A stretch of DNA of 64,000 bases from Solwaraspora sp. WMMD1047 (lineage in GTDB: Bacteria > Actinomycetota > Actinomycetes > Mycobacteriales > Micromonosporaceae). This document shows, one piece after another, positions 1 through 13,331 of this stretch (positions are counted from its first letter, which is position 1; each line of letters begins with the position of its first letter). The translations under genes were made by a program, and so were the position numbers. The notes under the pieces are model-generated. The model saw nothing but the letters and a program-made list of their open reading frames with translations, was not told the origin of the DNA and did not search any database. The stretch spans positions 992,001 to 1,056,000 of the forward strand of contig NZ_JARUBL010000001.1 in assembly GCF_029626155.1 (NCBI RefSeq), read 5' to 3'.

Positions 1-2
1 AC

Positions 3-257
3 TACGTGCACGGTGCGGTGCGCGGTCAGATCGAGGCCGCCCAGGCGGTCGGGCGCACCGGCAAGACCGACGACGAGTGGTGGGCCGAGTGGGCGCCGCT
101 GCTGGAGAAGGTCTTCGACGCCGAGCGCTACCCGATCGCCGCCCGGGTCGGCGCGGCGGCCGGCGCCGAATACAACGCCCCCGCCGACCCCACCCGCGCC
201 TTCGAGTTCGGCCTAGCCCGCCTCCTCGACGGCATAGCCGCCCACCTCCCCACCTGA
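3..257 (+). CDS. TetR/AcrR-family regulator, C-terminal fragment
   Basis: The reading frame is open from the window edge and ends at a TGA at 255-257, so only about 84 C-terminal residues are present and the DNA-binding helix-turn-helix lies outside the window. The visible part is helical and ends in the FEFGLARLLDGIAAHL pattern that closes the ligand-binding and dimerisation domain of many actinobacterial TetR regulators (family knowledge). Such proteins repress nearby transport or metabolic genes until a small ligand binds. The ligand and target cannot be read here. The call rests on this short tail alone. Confidence 0.6.
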   Translation, partial: YVHGAVRGQIEAAQAVGRTGKTDDEWWAEWAPLLEKVFDAERYPIAARVGAAAGAEYNAPADPTRAFEFGLARLLDGIAAHLPT

Positions 258-525
258 CCCCCCACCACGAGCACCGCACCGCACCCGCCTCCCGCTGCGC
301 CCGCCTCCCACAGCCCCAACCGAGCCCGCCGCGCGCCGCCCGCCGCGCCCGCCGCCCGCCTCTCACAGCCCCAACCGAGCCCGCCGCGCGCCGCGCGCCG
401 CCCGCCGCCCGCCGCCCGCCGCGCGCCCCGCCGCGCGCCGCCCGCGGCGCCCGCCGCGCGCCGCCCGCCGCGCGCCGCCCGCGGCGCCGAGCGCGCCGCG
501 CCCGCGGCCAGCCGCGCCCACCAAC
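258..525. repeat. GC-only low-complexity tract with a 55-bp tandem repeat
   Basis: No gene is supportable in this 268-bp stretch. It consists almost entirely of G and C, built from GCCGCC and GCGCGCC units. A partial tandem duplication is visible: 309-339 recurs at 364-394, an offset of 55 bp, beginning CACAGCCCCAACCGAGCC in both copies. Reading frames that cross it are strings of Arg, Ala and Pro and look like compositional artefacts. It lies between the TetR gene and a convergent nuclease-like gene. Confidence 0.7.
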
Positions 526-588
526 TGTTGATCTGAGCGCTACTGCTGTTTCCCGGGTGTTTTAACAGCAGTAGCGCTCAGATCAACA
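526..588. repeat. Perfect 25-bp inverted repeat (stem-loop)
   Basis: Positions 526-550 and 564-588 are exact reverse complements, separated by a 13-nt loop (551-563, TCCCGGGTGTTTT). The arm carries GATCTGAGCGCTACTGCTG and is much less GC-rich than the adjacent tract. The right arm covers the stop and last codons of the reverse-strand gene ending at 583. It could act as a transcription terminator between convergent genes or be a copy of a dispersed palindromic repeat; the sequence does not decide between these. Confidence 0.85.
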
Positions 589-1521
589 AGTGCTGCCGCG
601 GCGTTCGCGGATGGCTGCCGCTACCTGGTGGGTGGTTTGGGATGGAGTGCGTAGGACGTCGGTTGCGGTGAAGCGGAGCACAAGCCATCCGGCGGTGCGG
701 AGAGTGTTCAGGCGGGTGACGTCACGGCGGAATGCGGCGCGTTCGCGGTGGTGGTCGCCCTCGTACTCGATGGCGATTCGCCAGTGCGGGTAGGCGAGGT
801 CGACCCGACCGAGTAGGCGCCCAGACTTGGCCCGCACCTCGTGCTGGGCGACGGGCCGGGGGAGGCCGGCGTCGAGCAGGAGCAGGCGGAGGCGGGTTTC
901 CATCGGAGATTCGCTCAACGGCTCGGCCAGGTCGAGCATGGTGCGCAGCTGCACTATGCCGGGCCATCCCTGGTGCGCCAGCAGGTAGTCGGTGAGGGCG
1001 GCGAGTCGGGTGGCCCGGCGGTGCAGGAGCGCGTCCACGGCAACCAGGGCCTCCGCGCGCGGCAGCTTCCGGCCGAGGTCGAAGGCGGTGCGGGTGCCGG
1101 TGGTGAGCCGCAGCTCACCGAACCGGGTGACGTCGTCGGGCGAGAGAGCGTCGTGACTTGCGCTGATCCGGGGGTGCGGCCGCAGCCGCGCGGCGCCGGG
1201 AAGGATCACGGTGACGGGAGCGTTGCGGGGGAGCAGATTGACCCCGTGCAGGTATGCGGCGCTGAATCCGGCGATCGCGCCGCCGGCGGGGAGCCTGAGG
1301 GCGACCGCGTCGCACCACATCCGGTGGTCGTCGGCGTCGAACGCGTCGGCGTGGACGTAGACGTCGGGCAGCAACCGCCGCCAGGCTGGCCCGCGCAGCA
1401 TCGCGGGGGTGAGCTGGCCGTCGGCGATGGCGCGGCTGCCGGCGAACGGAACAAACGACAGGTCACGCGGAACGTGGGCGGCGCGGGGCATCCGGAAAGC
1501 TTGCCGTAGCCGACCAGTCAC
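583..1521 (-). CDS. DUF559-type protein with AbiEi-like N-terminus and PD-(D/E)XK nuclease-like C-terminus
   Basis: A 312-residue protein. The N-terminal part resembles the winged-helix region of AbiEi-type proteins. The last 110 residues resemble the DUF559/Vsr-like endonuclease fold: a Glu in SPMETRLRLLL, an Asp in GRVDLAYP and an EYEGDHH segment sit in the order expected of PD-(D/E)XK active sites. The GTG start at 1521 has an AGGGG about 7 nt upstream; an ATG at 1491 is the alternative. Many actinomycetes carry such genes singly, and their role (repair, defence or selfish element) is not established. No partner toxin or methylase adjoins it. The 3' end runs into the inverted repeat at 526-588. 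Confidence 0.7.
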   Translation of the reverse strand: MTGRLRQAFRMPRAAHVPRDLSFVPFAGSRAIADGQLTPAMLRGPAWRRLLPDVYVHADAFDADDHRMWCDAVALRLPAGGAIAGFSAAYLHGVNLLPRNAPVTVILPGAARLRPHPRISASHDALSPDDVTRFGELRLTTGTRTAFDLGRKLPRAEALVAVDALLHRRATRLAALTDYLLAHQGWPGIVQLRTMLDLAEPLSESPMETRLRLLLLDAGLPRPVAQHEVRAKSGRLLGRVDLAYPHWRIAIEYEGDHHRERAAFRRDVTRLNTLRTAGWLVLRFTATDVLRTPSQTTHQVAAAIRERRGSTC

Positions 1522-1728
1522 CCGCTGCCCCTACCCGGCTCGCCTGCCCCGGGCTGACGACCCGCTGCCGTCGTTGGGTTGGCGGCGTGCCGCGTGGCGG
1601 AGTGCGGGTGGAGTGGCGGCGTGAAGGTGGGGTGGCGGTGTGCCGCGGGGTGGCGGGTGGGGCCGGGCGGCGGTGATCGCGCCGCCGAACCGGGTGTGCT
1701 GAGCCTGGTCCGGTTCGTCACTGCCTGG

Positions 1729-2811
1729 TCAACCCGAGCGGCGCTCCCGGGCTCGGCGGCGGTTCTTGACGATGGTGGCGGTGAACGTTCCGGCGAGGCC
1801 GAAGGCCACCCAGCCGACCAGTCCGGTCAGTGGGCGGAGGAAGGCGCGGTGGTCGAAGTAGGCGACCGAGCGGATCAGGTCGGTGCCGAGGCCGGGGATG
1901 TTCCAGCGGTGTACGCCGCGCAGTGCCGACGGTAGGAACTCCGGCGCGGTGGCCCCGCCCGACGTCGGTGGGCCGAGCGCCACCAGCAGGAGGATGACCA
2001 GCCCGGTGCCGAGCGGCCCGAGCCAGGACTGCACGGCGGCGGCGAGCAGCGCCGCGGCGAGGGTGACCAGCGCTCCGGCGGCCGCGACGGCGACCAGGTC
2101 GTGGTCCCACACGTGCACGACCGGGCCGGCGATGACGGCGCCGATGACGCCGAGCAGCGCAGAGTAACCGCCGAGCGCGGCGATGCGTATGCCGCTGGCG
2201 CGCGGGTTCGGCGCGGCGGTGCCGCCGGCCTGCGACAGCATGGTGGCCGCCAGGTAGCCGCCGAAGACCAGCCCGGAGGTGAGATAGAACGGCACCAGGC
2301 CGCGCGGGTCGGCGGCGGAGGTCGGGGCCGCGTCGGTGACGTCGAGGGTGACTCCCGCGCGCTTGGCGGCCCCGGCCAGCACCTGCTGGATGAGGTCGGT
2401 TGCGGTCGGCGCGGAGGCGCTGGCGACGGTGAGGGTCAGCGCGGCGCCAGATTCGCTGTCGCCGCCAGGGGAGCTGCCGCCGGGAGGGTTGCTGCCGCCG
2501 GCGGGGGCGCTGGCCAGGATGGCGTAGACGGCGCGTTCGGCGAGGGCCTCGTCGGCGGCGTCGGGGTCGGCGTACCGGATGGGTTGGATCTTGTCGGTTT
2601 CGGCGCGGACGGCGTCGAGCAGCGCGACCGCCCGTTGGTCGGTGCGGGCCACCCCGACCGGGACGTCCTTCGGGGTGGGCTGGTGCAGGGCGCCGACGTG
2701 CGCGGCGAGGAACGCGGTGCCGACCGCCAGGACGCCGAGCAGCATGCCGACGGTGGAGAGTACCCGGGTCTTCGGCTTCTCATCGGTGCGATCCGCAGCG
2801 GTAGCGCCCAT
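1729..2811 (-). CDS. ABC-2-type/DUF3533-like membrane protein
   Basis: A 360-residue integral membrane protein. One transmembrane segment lies near residues 20-40, followed by an extracytoplasmic region of about 130 residues with a Gly/Ser/Pro-rich stretch (near 104-118), then five or six membrane segments to the C-terminus, which ends in a basic KNRRRARERRSG tail. This one-plus-loop-plus-five layout is typical of ABC-2 permeases and YhgE/DUF3533 proteins, which help export substrates. No ATPase gene adjoins it, so transport activity is inferred only. It is transcribed divergently from mfd across a 188-bp gap. Confidence 0.6.
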   Translation of the reverse strand: MGATAADRTDEKPKTRVLSTVGMLLGVLAVGTAFLAAHVGALHQPTPKDVPVGVARTDQRAVALLDAVRAETDKIQPIRYADPDAADEALAERAVYAILASAPAGGSNPPGGSSPGGDSESGAALTLTVASASAPTATDLIQQVLAGAAKRAGVTLDVTDAAPTSAADPRGLVPFYLTSGLVFGGYLAATMLSQAGGTAAPNPRASGIRIAALGGYSALLGVIGAVIAGPVVHVWDHDLVAVAAAGALVTLAAALLAAAVQSWLGPLGTGLVILLLVALGPPTSGGATAPEFLPSALRGVHRWNIPGLGTDLIRSVAYFDHRAFLRPLTGLVGWVAFGLAGTFTATIVKNRRRARERRSG

Positions 2812-2913
2812 ATTGTCAGCTTAAGCGGAGATTGACAGCTACTGAGGCTCTTGTCGCCACGCTCCGGCGGCGGATGGTCAGGGCTTCGGGGGCGCTCCCG
2901 AGCGGGATAGGCT

Positions 2914-2927
2914 GGGGGTACACCCCC
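2914..2927. promoter_or_regulatory. Short palindrome in the divergent promoter region upstream of mfd
   Basis: GGGGGT (2914-2919) and ACCCCC (2922-2927) are perfect 6-bp arms around AC, 73 bp before the mfd start. G-tract/C-tract sites of this form can be operators for CsoR-like regulators, but nothing else ties it to one. It may be chance in a GC-rich region. Confidence 0.2.
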
Positions 2928-2999
2928 GTACCGCCCTCGGCGCGGGGCATCTTCGCGTGCCGACAACGCCGGACGCACCACCACTCAGAGGTTGTGATC

Positions 3000-6647
<3,648 letters not shown>

Positions 6648-6660
6648 GAGAGTGACTGCC

Positions 6661-7413
6661 ATGCAGCGTGTCCGTCGTCTGGCTTCGATCGCCGTCATTG
6701 CCGCGCTCGGTGCCACCGCTCTGTCCGGTTGCCGTTCCGAGCCCGGGGTGGCCGCCTACATCGGCGACACCAAGATCACCGAGGAGCGGGTCACCGCGAT
6801 CATCGACGAGATCCGCGCGGTGCGGGAGGCCGAGGCCGCCGAGGCGCCCGCGGGTGAGCAGTCGCCCGGCGCGGAGCAGCCACCGGTGGATCCGCAGCAG
6901 CCGGCTGGCGAGGTGACCCTGCCGGAGCGGACCGAGGTGGTCACCATGCTGCTGCTCAACGAGCTGTGCGAGCGGCTCGCCGCCGACCGGGGCTGGCAGC
7001 CGCAGCAGCAGATCACCCCAGACCAGGTGGCCGAGCGGTTCGGCATCCCGGCCGACTCCGGCTGGGCCCGCGAGCAGGCCCGCTCGTACACCTGCTTCCC
7101 CAGCCTGCCCACCCCGCAGCCGGTGGTGCCGACCGCCGAGGAGCTCGCCGAGGTGATCGAGCGGGGCCGGGAGGCCGGGTTCGTGCCGCCGGAGGTCTCC
7201 GACGCGGACGCGGCCGCCCGGCTCGACGGCGAGCAGTTGCGCACCGCGCTCGGCCAGCGGGACCTCTTCGCCGAGGCGTTCGCCGCCTACGACGTGACGG
7301 TGAACCCGCGCTACCGGCCGCTGGAGTACCCGGTGCTGAAGTTCCAGGCCAGTACCCTGGTGAGCCTGACGATCGGCGAGGCCGACTCGGACACCGTCGT
7401 GGACGCCCGCTGA
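6661..7413 (+). CDS. SurA_N-like lipoprotein
   Basis: A 250-residue predicted lipoprotein. The signal peptide has a basic start (MQRVRRL), a hydrophobic core and the lipobox LSGC, with Cys24 as the lipidated residue. After it comes a short segment, VAAYIGDTKITEERVTAIIDE, typical of the SurA/PrsA N-terminal chaperone domain. No PpiC-type isomerase domain is visible, so a foldase role on the outer membrane face is inferred from the N-domain only. A Glu/Pro/Gln-rich linker lies near residues 55-82. ATG 6661 is preferred because the signal peptide starts there and GAGAG lies 7-11 nt upstream. It lies between mfd and mazG and is probably co-transcribed with them. Confidence 0.75.
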   Translation: MQRVRRLASIAVIAALGATALSGCRSEPGVAAYIGDTKITEERVTAIIDEIRAVREAEAAEAPAGEQSPGAEQPPVDPQQPAGEVTLPERTEVVTMLLLNELCERLAADRGWQPQQQITPDQVAERFGIPADSGWAREQARSYTCFPSLPTPQPVVPTAEELAEVIERGREAGFVPPEVSDADAAARLDGEQLRTALGQRDLFAEAFAAYDVTVNPRYRPLEYPVLKFQASTLVSLTIGEADSDTVVDAR

Positions 7414-7454
7414 CCAGCCCGGCTGGTCCGCAGCCGCCGGCCGGCGCTGGCCGA

Positions 7455-8522
7455 GTGGTGCTGCTGGTCACCTCGCCGCGGCTGCCGGCCGGGCTGCTGA
7501 CCGCTGCCGGCTGGGACGTCGTACGGGCCCATCCGGTGTTGGCGGGGGCCGAGAGCGAGCAGGTCACGGCGGTCCGCGCCGCCGGTGTCGAGGTCACCGT
7601 CACGGCCACCCCGGTGCCGGATCTGCTGGCCGAGGTGGCCCGCGTCAAAACCGTGGTCTGGCTGGCCGGGCCGGCCGGTGACGAGCCGATCGCCCGGGAG
7701 CTCGGGCTGCGGCTGGCCCGTGAACCGGGCCTGGCCGAGCTGGAGCTGATGTACGGCTCCTGGGACCCGCCCGGCGCCCGGCTGTTGGACGCGGTGGCGG
7801 TGCTGGACCGGCTGTTGGCGCCCGGCGGCGATCCGTGGAAGCGGGCGCAGACCCACGAGACGCTGGCGCACTTCCTGCTGGAGGAGTGCTACGAGGCGTA
7901 CGACGCGATCCGGTCCGGCGACCCGACCGCCCTGCGCGAGGAGCTGGGCGACGTCCTGTTGCAGGTGGTACTGCACGCCCAGTTGGCGCAGCAACGGCCG
8001 GCGGGGGAAGCCTTCACGGTCGACGACGTGGCGGCCGGCCTGGTCGAGAAGATGATCCGGCGCAACCCGCACGTCTTCGCCGACGGGTCGGCCGAGACGA
8101 TCGAGGAGATCACCGCCAACTGGGAGCAGATCAAACGGGCGGAGAAGGCCAGGGACTCGGTGGTGGACGGGGTGGTGCTCGCCCAGCCGGCGCTCTCGCT
8201 CGCCGCCAAGCTGCTGGAACGCGCCGCCCGCGCCGGCATCCACCCGCCGCTGCCCGGCGTCGACCTCCCGCTGCCGGGCGGCGCCCCGCCAGCCGCTAAC
8301 CAGCCACCGCCCGGCGACGAGCGACCGCCCGGTGAGCAGCCATGGACCGGTGCCGGTCTCGGCGCCGAGCTCGCCGAGGTGGCGGACGAGTCGCGACTGG
8401 GCGCCCGGCTCTTCGAGCTGGTGGCCCGGGCGCGGGCAGCCGGGCTCGACCCGGAGGCGGCACTGCGCCGGACCGCGCTCGACTACGCCGCCGCCGTCCG
8501 GGCCGCCGAGCAATCCGATTAG
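7455..8522 (+). CDS. mazG: Nucleoside triphosphate pyrophosphohydrolase MazG
   Basis: A protein of about 355 residues that hydrolyses (d)NTPs to monophosphates plus pyrophosphate, cleaning aberrant nucleotides and influencing ppGpp-linked stress. The MazG metal site is visible as EECYEAYD near residue 143 and EELGDVLLQ near 162. The N-terminal 110 residues form the extra domain common in actinobacterial MazG (VVLLVTSPRLPAGLL at the start). The C-terminal part has a Pro-rich insert (LPGGAPPAANQPPPGDERPP) before a final helix that repeats part of the MazG fold. The start is uncertain: no ATG is available, so GTG 7455 is chosen, with GTG 7458 equally possible. Confidence 0.88.
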   Translation: MVLLVTSPRLPAGLLTAAGWDVVRAHPVLAGAESEQVTAVRAAGVEVTVTATPVPDLLAEVARVKTVVWLAGPAGDEPIARELGLRLAREPGLAELELMYGSWDPPGARLLDAVAVLDRLLAPGGDPWKRAQTHETLAHFLLEECYEAYDAIRSGDPTALREELGDVLLQVVLHAQLAQQRPAGEAFTVDDVAAGLVEKMIRRNPHVFADGSAETIEEITANWEQIKRAEKARDSVVDGVVLAQPALSLAAKLLERAARAGIHPPLPGVDLPLPGGAPPAANQPPPGDERPPGEQPWTGAGLGAELAEVADESRLGARLFELVARARAAGLDPEAALRRTALDYAAAVRAAEQSD

Positions 8523-8532
8523 GTTTGGTGTC

Positions 8533-10146
8533 ATGTCGTCCTTCGTGCCGATCGCCGAGCGGATCGTCGACGCCCTGCTGGCCAGCAGCCCGACGCTCGC
8601 CGCGACCGCCGGCGACCACCGCTTCGACGACCGGCTGCCCGACTTCTCGGCCGGCGCGGTCGCCGCCGACGGGGCGATGCTGCGGGACGCGTCCGGCGCG
8701 CTCGCCCAGGTCGACGCCGACGGGCTCGACCCGCAGGAGCAGGTCGACCACGCGCTGCTCGCCGCCCGGGTGGACCGCGAGTTGTTCGAGCTGACCCAGC
8801 TCCGCACCCACGAGTGGGACCCGTTGCGGCACAACCCCGGTCCGCTGCTGCACCACCTGATCGCCCGGCCGTTCGCGCCGGTGGAGCAGCGGCTGACCAG
8901 CCTCGCCGACCGACTGGCGGCGGTACCGGACGCGCTCGCGACCGCCCGCGCCACGCTGCGGCAGCCGCCCCGGATCCACACCGAGACGGCGGTCGGCCAG
9001 TTCGCCGGCACCGCGGCGCTGATCCGCGACGAGGTGCCGGCGCTGCTCGCCGAGGCGCCCGGCCTCAGGGAAACGGTGGAGCCGGCGGCCCGGGCGGCGA
9101 TGCGGGCCCTCGACGAGTTCGTGACCTGGCTGCGGGACCGGCCGGACGACGACACCGGCCGGGACCCGCGGCTCGGCCGGCGGCTCTGGGAAGCCCGCCT
9201 CTGGCACACCCTGGACACCGAACTGAGCGCCGACCAGGTGCTGCGGCGGGCCGAGGCTCGGCTCGACCTGGTCACCGACGAGATCCGCGCGGCCGCCGCC
9301 GAGCTGGTCGGTGGTCCGGCCACCGACGAAACGGTACGCCGGGCGCTGGACCAGCTCGCCGACGAACACCCCGACGACTCGTCCATCGTGGAGCTGGCGA
9401 ACCGGACGCTCGCCGAGGCAACCGACTTCGTCCGCGCCCACGACCTGGTGTCGCTGCTGGACGATCCGTGTCTGATCAGGGTGATGCCGGAGTTCGCCCG
9501 CGGGGTCTCGGTGGCCTACTGCGACCCGCCCGGCGCGTTGGAGACGGCAGACGTGCCGACCTTCTACTGCATCGCGCCGACCCCGGCCGACTGGTCGGCG
9601 CAGCGGGTGGAGTCGTTCTACCGCGAGTACAACAACCACATGGTCCGCAACCTCTCGGTGCACGAGGCGATGCCCGGCCACTACCTCCAGCTCGCCCACT
9701 CCCGCCGGTTCCGGGGCAGCACCCGGGTGCGCGCGGTCGGCTTCTCCGGGCCGTTCGTGGAGGGCTGGGCGGTCTACGGCGAGGAGCTGATGGCCGGCCT
9801 CGGGTTCGGCGGCCCGGCGGTCCGGCTGCAGCAGCTCAAGATGCAGCTCCGGATGACCCTCAACGCGATCCTCGACCAGCTCACCCACTGCGATGAGCTC
9901 GCCGAGGCCGACGCGATGGCGCTACTGACCGGGCGCGGCTTCCAGGAGGAGGGTGAGGCGGACGGCAAGTGGCGGCGGGCACTGCTCACCTCGACCCAGC
10001 TCTCGACGTACTTCGTCGGCTACACGGAGGTCGCCGAGATCGCCGCCGCCCGCCCGGCCGGGGTTTCGCCGCGGGCCTGGCACGACGCGATGCTCGCGCA
10101 CGGCTCACCGCCGCCGCGCCACCTGCGTACCCTCCTGCTCGGCTAG
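8533..10146 (+). CDS. DUF885 zinc-peptidase-like protein
   Basis: A 537-residue cytoplasmic protein of the DUF885 family, related to metallo-carboxypeptidases. The metal-binding motif HEAMPGHYLQL lies near residue 377, and FVEGWAVYGEEL about 30 residues later supplies the likely third ligand. No signal peptide is present. Peptidase activity is a family-level prediction; the substrate is unknown. ATG 8533 starts 10 nt after mazG, so the two are probably co-transcribed. Its TAG stop overlaps the stop of the convergent nudC through a shared CTAG (10143-10146). Confidence 0.85.
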   Translation: MSSFVPIAERIVDALLASSPTLAATAGDHRFDDRLPDFSAGAVAADGAMLRDASGALAQVDADGLDPQEQVDHALLAARVDRELFELTQLRTHEWDPLRHNPGPLLHHLIARPFAPVEQRLTSLADRLAAVPDALATARATLRQPPRIHTETAVGQFAGTAALIRDEVPALLAEAPGLRETVEPAARAAMRALDEFVTWLRDRPDDDTGRDPRLGRRLWEARLWHTLDTELSADQVLRRAEARLDLVTDEIRAAAAELVGGPATDETVRRALDQLADEHPDDSSIVELANRTLAEATDFVRAHDLVSLLDDPCLIRVMPEFARGVSVAYCDPPGALETADVPTFYCIAPTPADWSAQRVESFYREYNNHMVRNLSVHEAMPGHYLQLAHSRRFRGSTRVRAVGFSGPFVEGWAVYGEELMAGLGFGGPAVRLQQLKMQLRMTLNAILDQLTHCDELAEADAMALLTGRGFQEEGEADGKWRRALLTSTQLSTYFVGYTEVAEIAAARPAGVSPRAWHDAMLAHGSPPPRHLRTLLLG

Positions 10147-11093
10147 CCGGCCACACCCCGCGGCGCCGGCTCGCCGGTGCCATCCGGCGGTGCGGGCTCG
10201 CAGCCGTCGGCCCGCCTGGGCTGAGCGCCAGCCGGCGGCGCGACCGAGTCGATAAGCCAGCGGGAGATCGAGTACGGCGCCGGCAGTTCGGCCGGCAGCG
10301 CGTCCACCGGGAACCAGCGGGCCTGGGTCACCTCCCGGCCGTCGGCGACCGGTTCGGCGTCGGTGTCGGCGCAGGTGGCGGTGAAGCCGGCCAGCACCAC
10401 CCCGGGGCCCGACATCGCCCACGGCTGGCTGCCGAAGTAGGCCAGCTCGGTGACCCGTAGCCCGACCTCCTCGCCGACCTCCCGGTGCACCGCCTGCTCC
10501 AGCGACTCGCCGGCCTCCACGAAGCCGGCCACCAGCGCCCACACCTCGGTCGCCCCGTACGAGTGGCGGACCAGCAGCAGCTCGTCGGGCGCCCCACCGC
10601 GGCCGGGCCGCCGGATGGCCACCAGTACCGCCGGGGAGAGCTGCATCGGGACGTAGAGCGCGCAGGACGGGCAGCGCCGGGCGTGTTCGCCCGGCACGTC
10701 GGCCAGCTCGGCCGTACAGGCGCCGCAGTACCGGTGGCTGCGGCGCCAGGTCATCACCTGCAACGCCCGCCCGGCCAGCGCGGCGACCGGCTCGCCCAGC
10801 TCGGTGGCGAGCGCCGGCCACCCCCACCACTCGCCGAGGCCCGGGTCGGGATCGGGCAGCCCGGCGGCCCACACCCGGCCGCCGTCGAGGGTGCCCAGTG
10901 GGACACAGGCGAGACCGTCGGCCAGCTCGGCGACCCGGGGCAGCTCGCCGCCGGCCCGGACCAGCAGCTTCCGGCCGGCCACCACCAGGCACCGGTCGGC
11001 CGGTGCCGGGGCGGCGGCGGCCGACGCGTCGGGCACGAACCGGTCGGCCGCCCCCCGGTCCCCGGTCGGACGCCGCGACCCGGCCGTGGTCAC
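10143..11093 (-). CDS. nudC: NAD+/NADH diphosphatase NudC (Nudix)
   Basis: A 316-residue Nudix hydrolase that splits NADH/NAD+ into NMN(H) and AMP and, in bacteria where it was tested, removes NAD caps from RNA. A zinc ribbon is given by Cys123/Cys126 and Cys141/Cys144. The Nudix box runs from G190 to L212 with the REVGEEVGL core. The NudC specificity motif appears as SQPWAMS (222-228). The GTG start overlaps the stop of the upstream lipoprotein gene by 4 nt, so the two form an operon. Its own stop overlaps that of the opposing DUF885 gene. Confidence 0.93.
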   Translation of the reverse strand: MTTAGSRRPTGDRGAADRFVPDASAAAAPAPADRCLVVAGRKLLVRAGGELPRVAELADGLACVPLGTLDGGRVWAAGLPDPDPGLGEWWGWPALATELGEPVAALAGRALQVMTWRRSHRYCGACTAELADVPGEHARRCPSCALYVPMQLSPAVLVAIRRPGRGGAPDELLLVRHSYGATEVWALVAGFVEAGESLEQAVHREVGEEVGLRVTELAYFGSQPWAMSGPGVVLAGFTATCADTDAEPVADGREVTQARWFPVDALPAELPAPYSISRWLIDSVAPPAGAQPRRADGCEPAPPDGTGEPAPRGVAG

Positions 11094-11794
11094 TGCGCGG
11101 CGGAGCGCCGGTCGACCACACCAGCGCCGGCCGGCAGGTCGAACGCCGTGCTCTCCGCCTCGGGCCGGAACCGGCTCAGGGCGATGTCCACCTGCCGGCC
11201 GTCCACCACGCCGGTGAAGGAGCCGAGCACCCCCTCGGTGGTGACGCAGGTCTGGAAGCTGGCGGCCGGGGCGTTCGTCACCTGACTCACCGCCAGGCAG
11301 GTGGCGTGCCGGCCGGCGACCGTGGTGTCGTTCTGCTCGATGACGGCGTCCGGGTCGAGGGCGGCGGCGGTGAGCAGGCCGATCACCACCGGCGGGGTGA
11401 TCAGACCGCGCTCGCCGGCCTTGTCGAAGAGGGTCACCGACGGCCGGTCGGTCTGCTGCGGGGGCGGGTCGACCACGCAGTCCTGCCGCTTACCGGCGGC
11501 GACGCATTCGGTGGTCGCGTCCGGGGTGACGGTGAGCCGGCCGCCGGGATACAGGTACGCGGCGCGCAGCGGCTGCTGGGACTGGACGATCGACGCGCTC
11601 TCGCCCGCCGGCAGCTGGTAGTCGGCCGAGTAGGTCAACTCGCCGGACTGGTCCAACCGGCTGGCCAGGTCGTTGATCAGGTCGGAGCGGCCGATCACCT
11701 GGCCGGCGTCGTCGAGGGTCTGGCAGCCGGCCAGCAGGAGCACGGCGACGATCGATCCCGCCAGGGCGCGGAGTGGGGCCGGGACGGCTGGCAT
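11090..11794 (-). CDS. Predicted lipoprotein, unknown function
   Basis: A 234-residue predicted lipoprotein. The signal peptide ends in LLLAGC, with Cys24 as the lipid anchor, so it should sit on the outer face of the cytoplasmic membrane. The mature part resembles LppX/LprG-type or anti-sigma-like beta-rich lipoproteins only loosely, and has four further cysteines (in TTECVAAG, RQDCVVD, HATCLAV and FQTCVTT) that could form two disulfides. The gene begins an operon with nudC through a GTGA overlap. I do not recognise a specific function. Confidence 0.7.
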   Translation of the reverse strand: MPAVPAPLRALAGSIVAVLLLAGCQTLDDAGQVIGRSDLINDLASRLDQSGELTYSADYQLPAGESASIVQSQQPLRAAYLYPGGRLTVTPDATTECVAAGKRQDCVVDPPPQQTDRPSVTLFDKAGERGLITPPVVIGLLTAAALDPDAVIEQNDTTVAGRHATCLAVSQVTNAPAASFQTCVTTEGVLGSFTGVVDGRQVDIALSRFRPEAESTAFDLPAGAGVVDRRSAAQ

Positions 11795-11954
11795 GTCTCA
11801 CAGCCTCGCCGATCGGGTCAACCGCGCGCAAACCGGTTGTCGGCTCCTGCGCCGAGCATCCGGGAATGTCCGTCCCCGGAGGCGACGCCCGAGGGCACGC
11901 CCCGGACCGATACGCTGCTTCTGAAAAGCCACAGCCGTGCGCCTTCGCGGCTGA

Positions 11955-13301
<1,347 letters not shown>

Positions 13302-13331
13302 CGTCGGAAACACTCGGGGAGGGGTGCGACG

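Noticed and set aside
258-525. Possible CRISPR-like or satellite array in the GC-only tract
   Set aside because: There is only one partial duplication, no regularly spaced unique spacers and no cas genes nearby.
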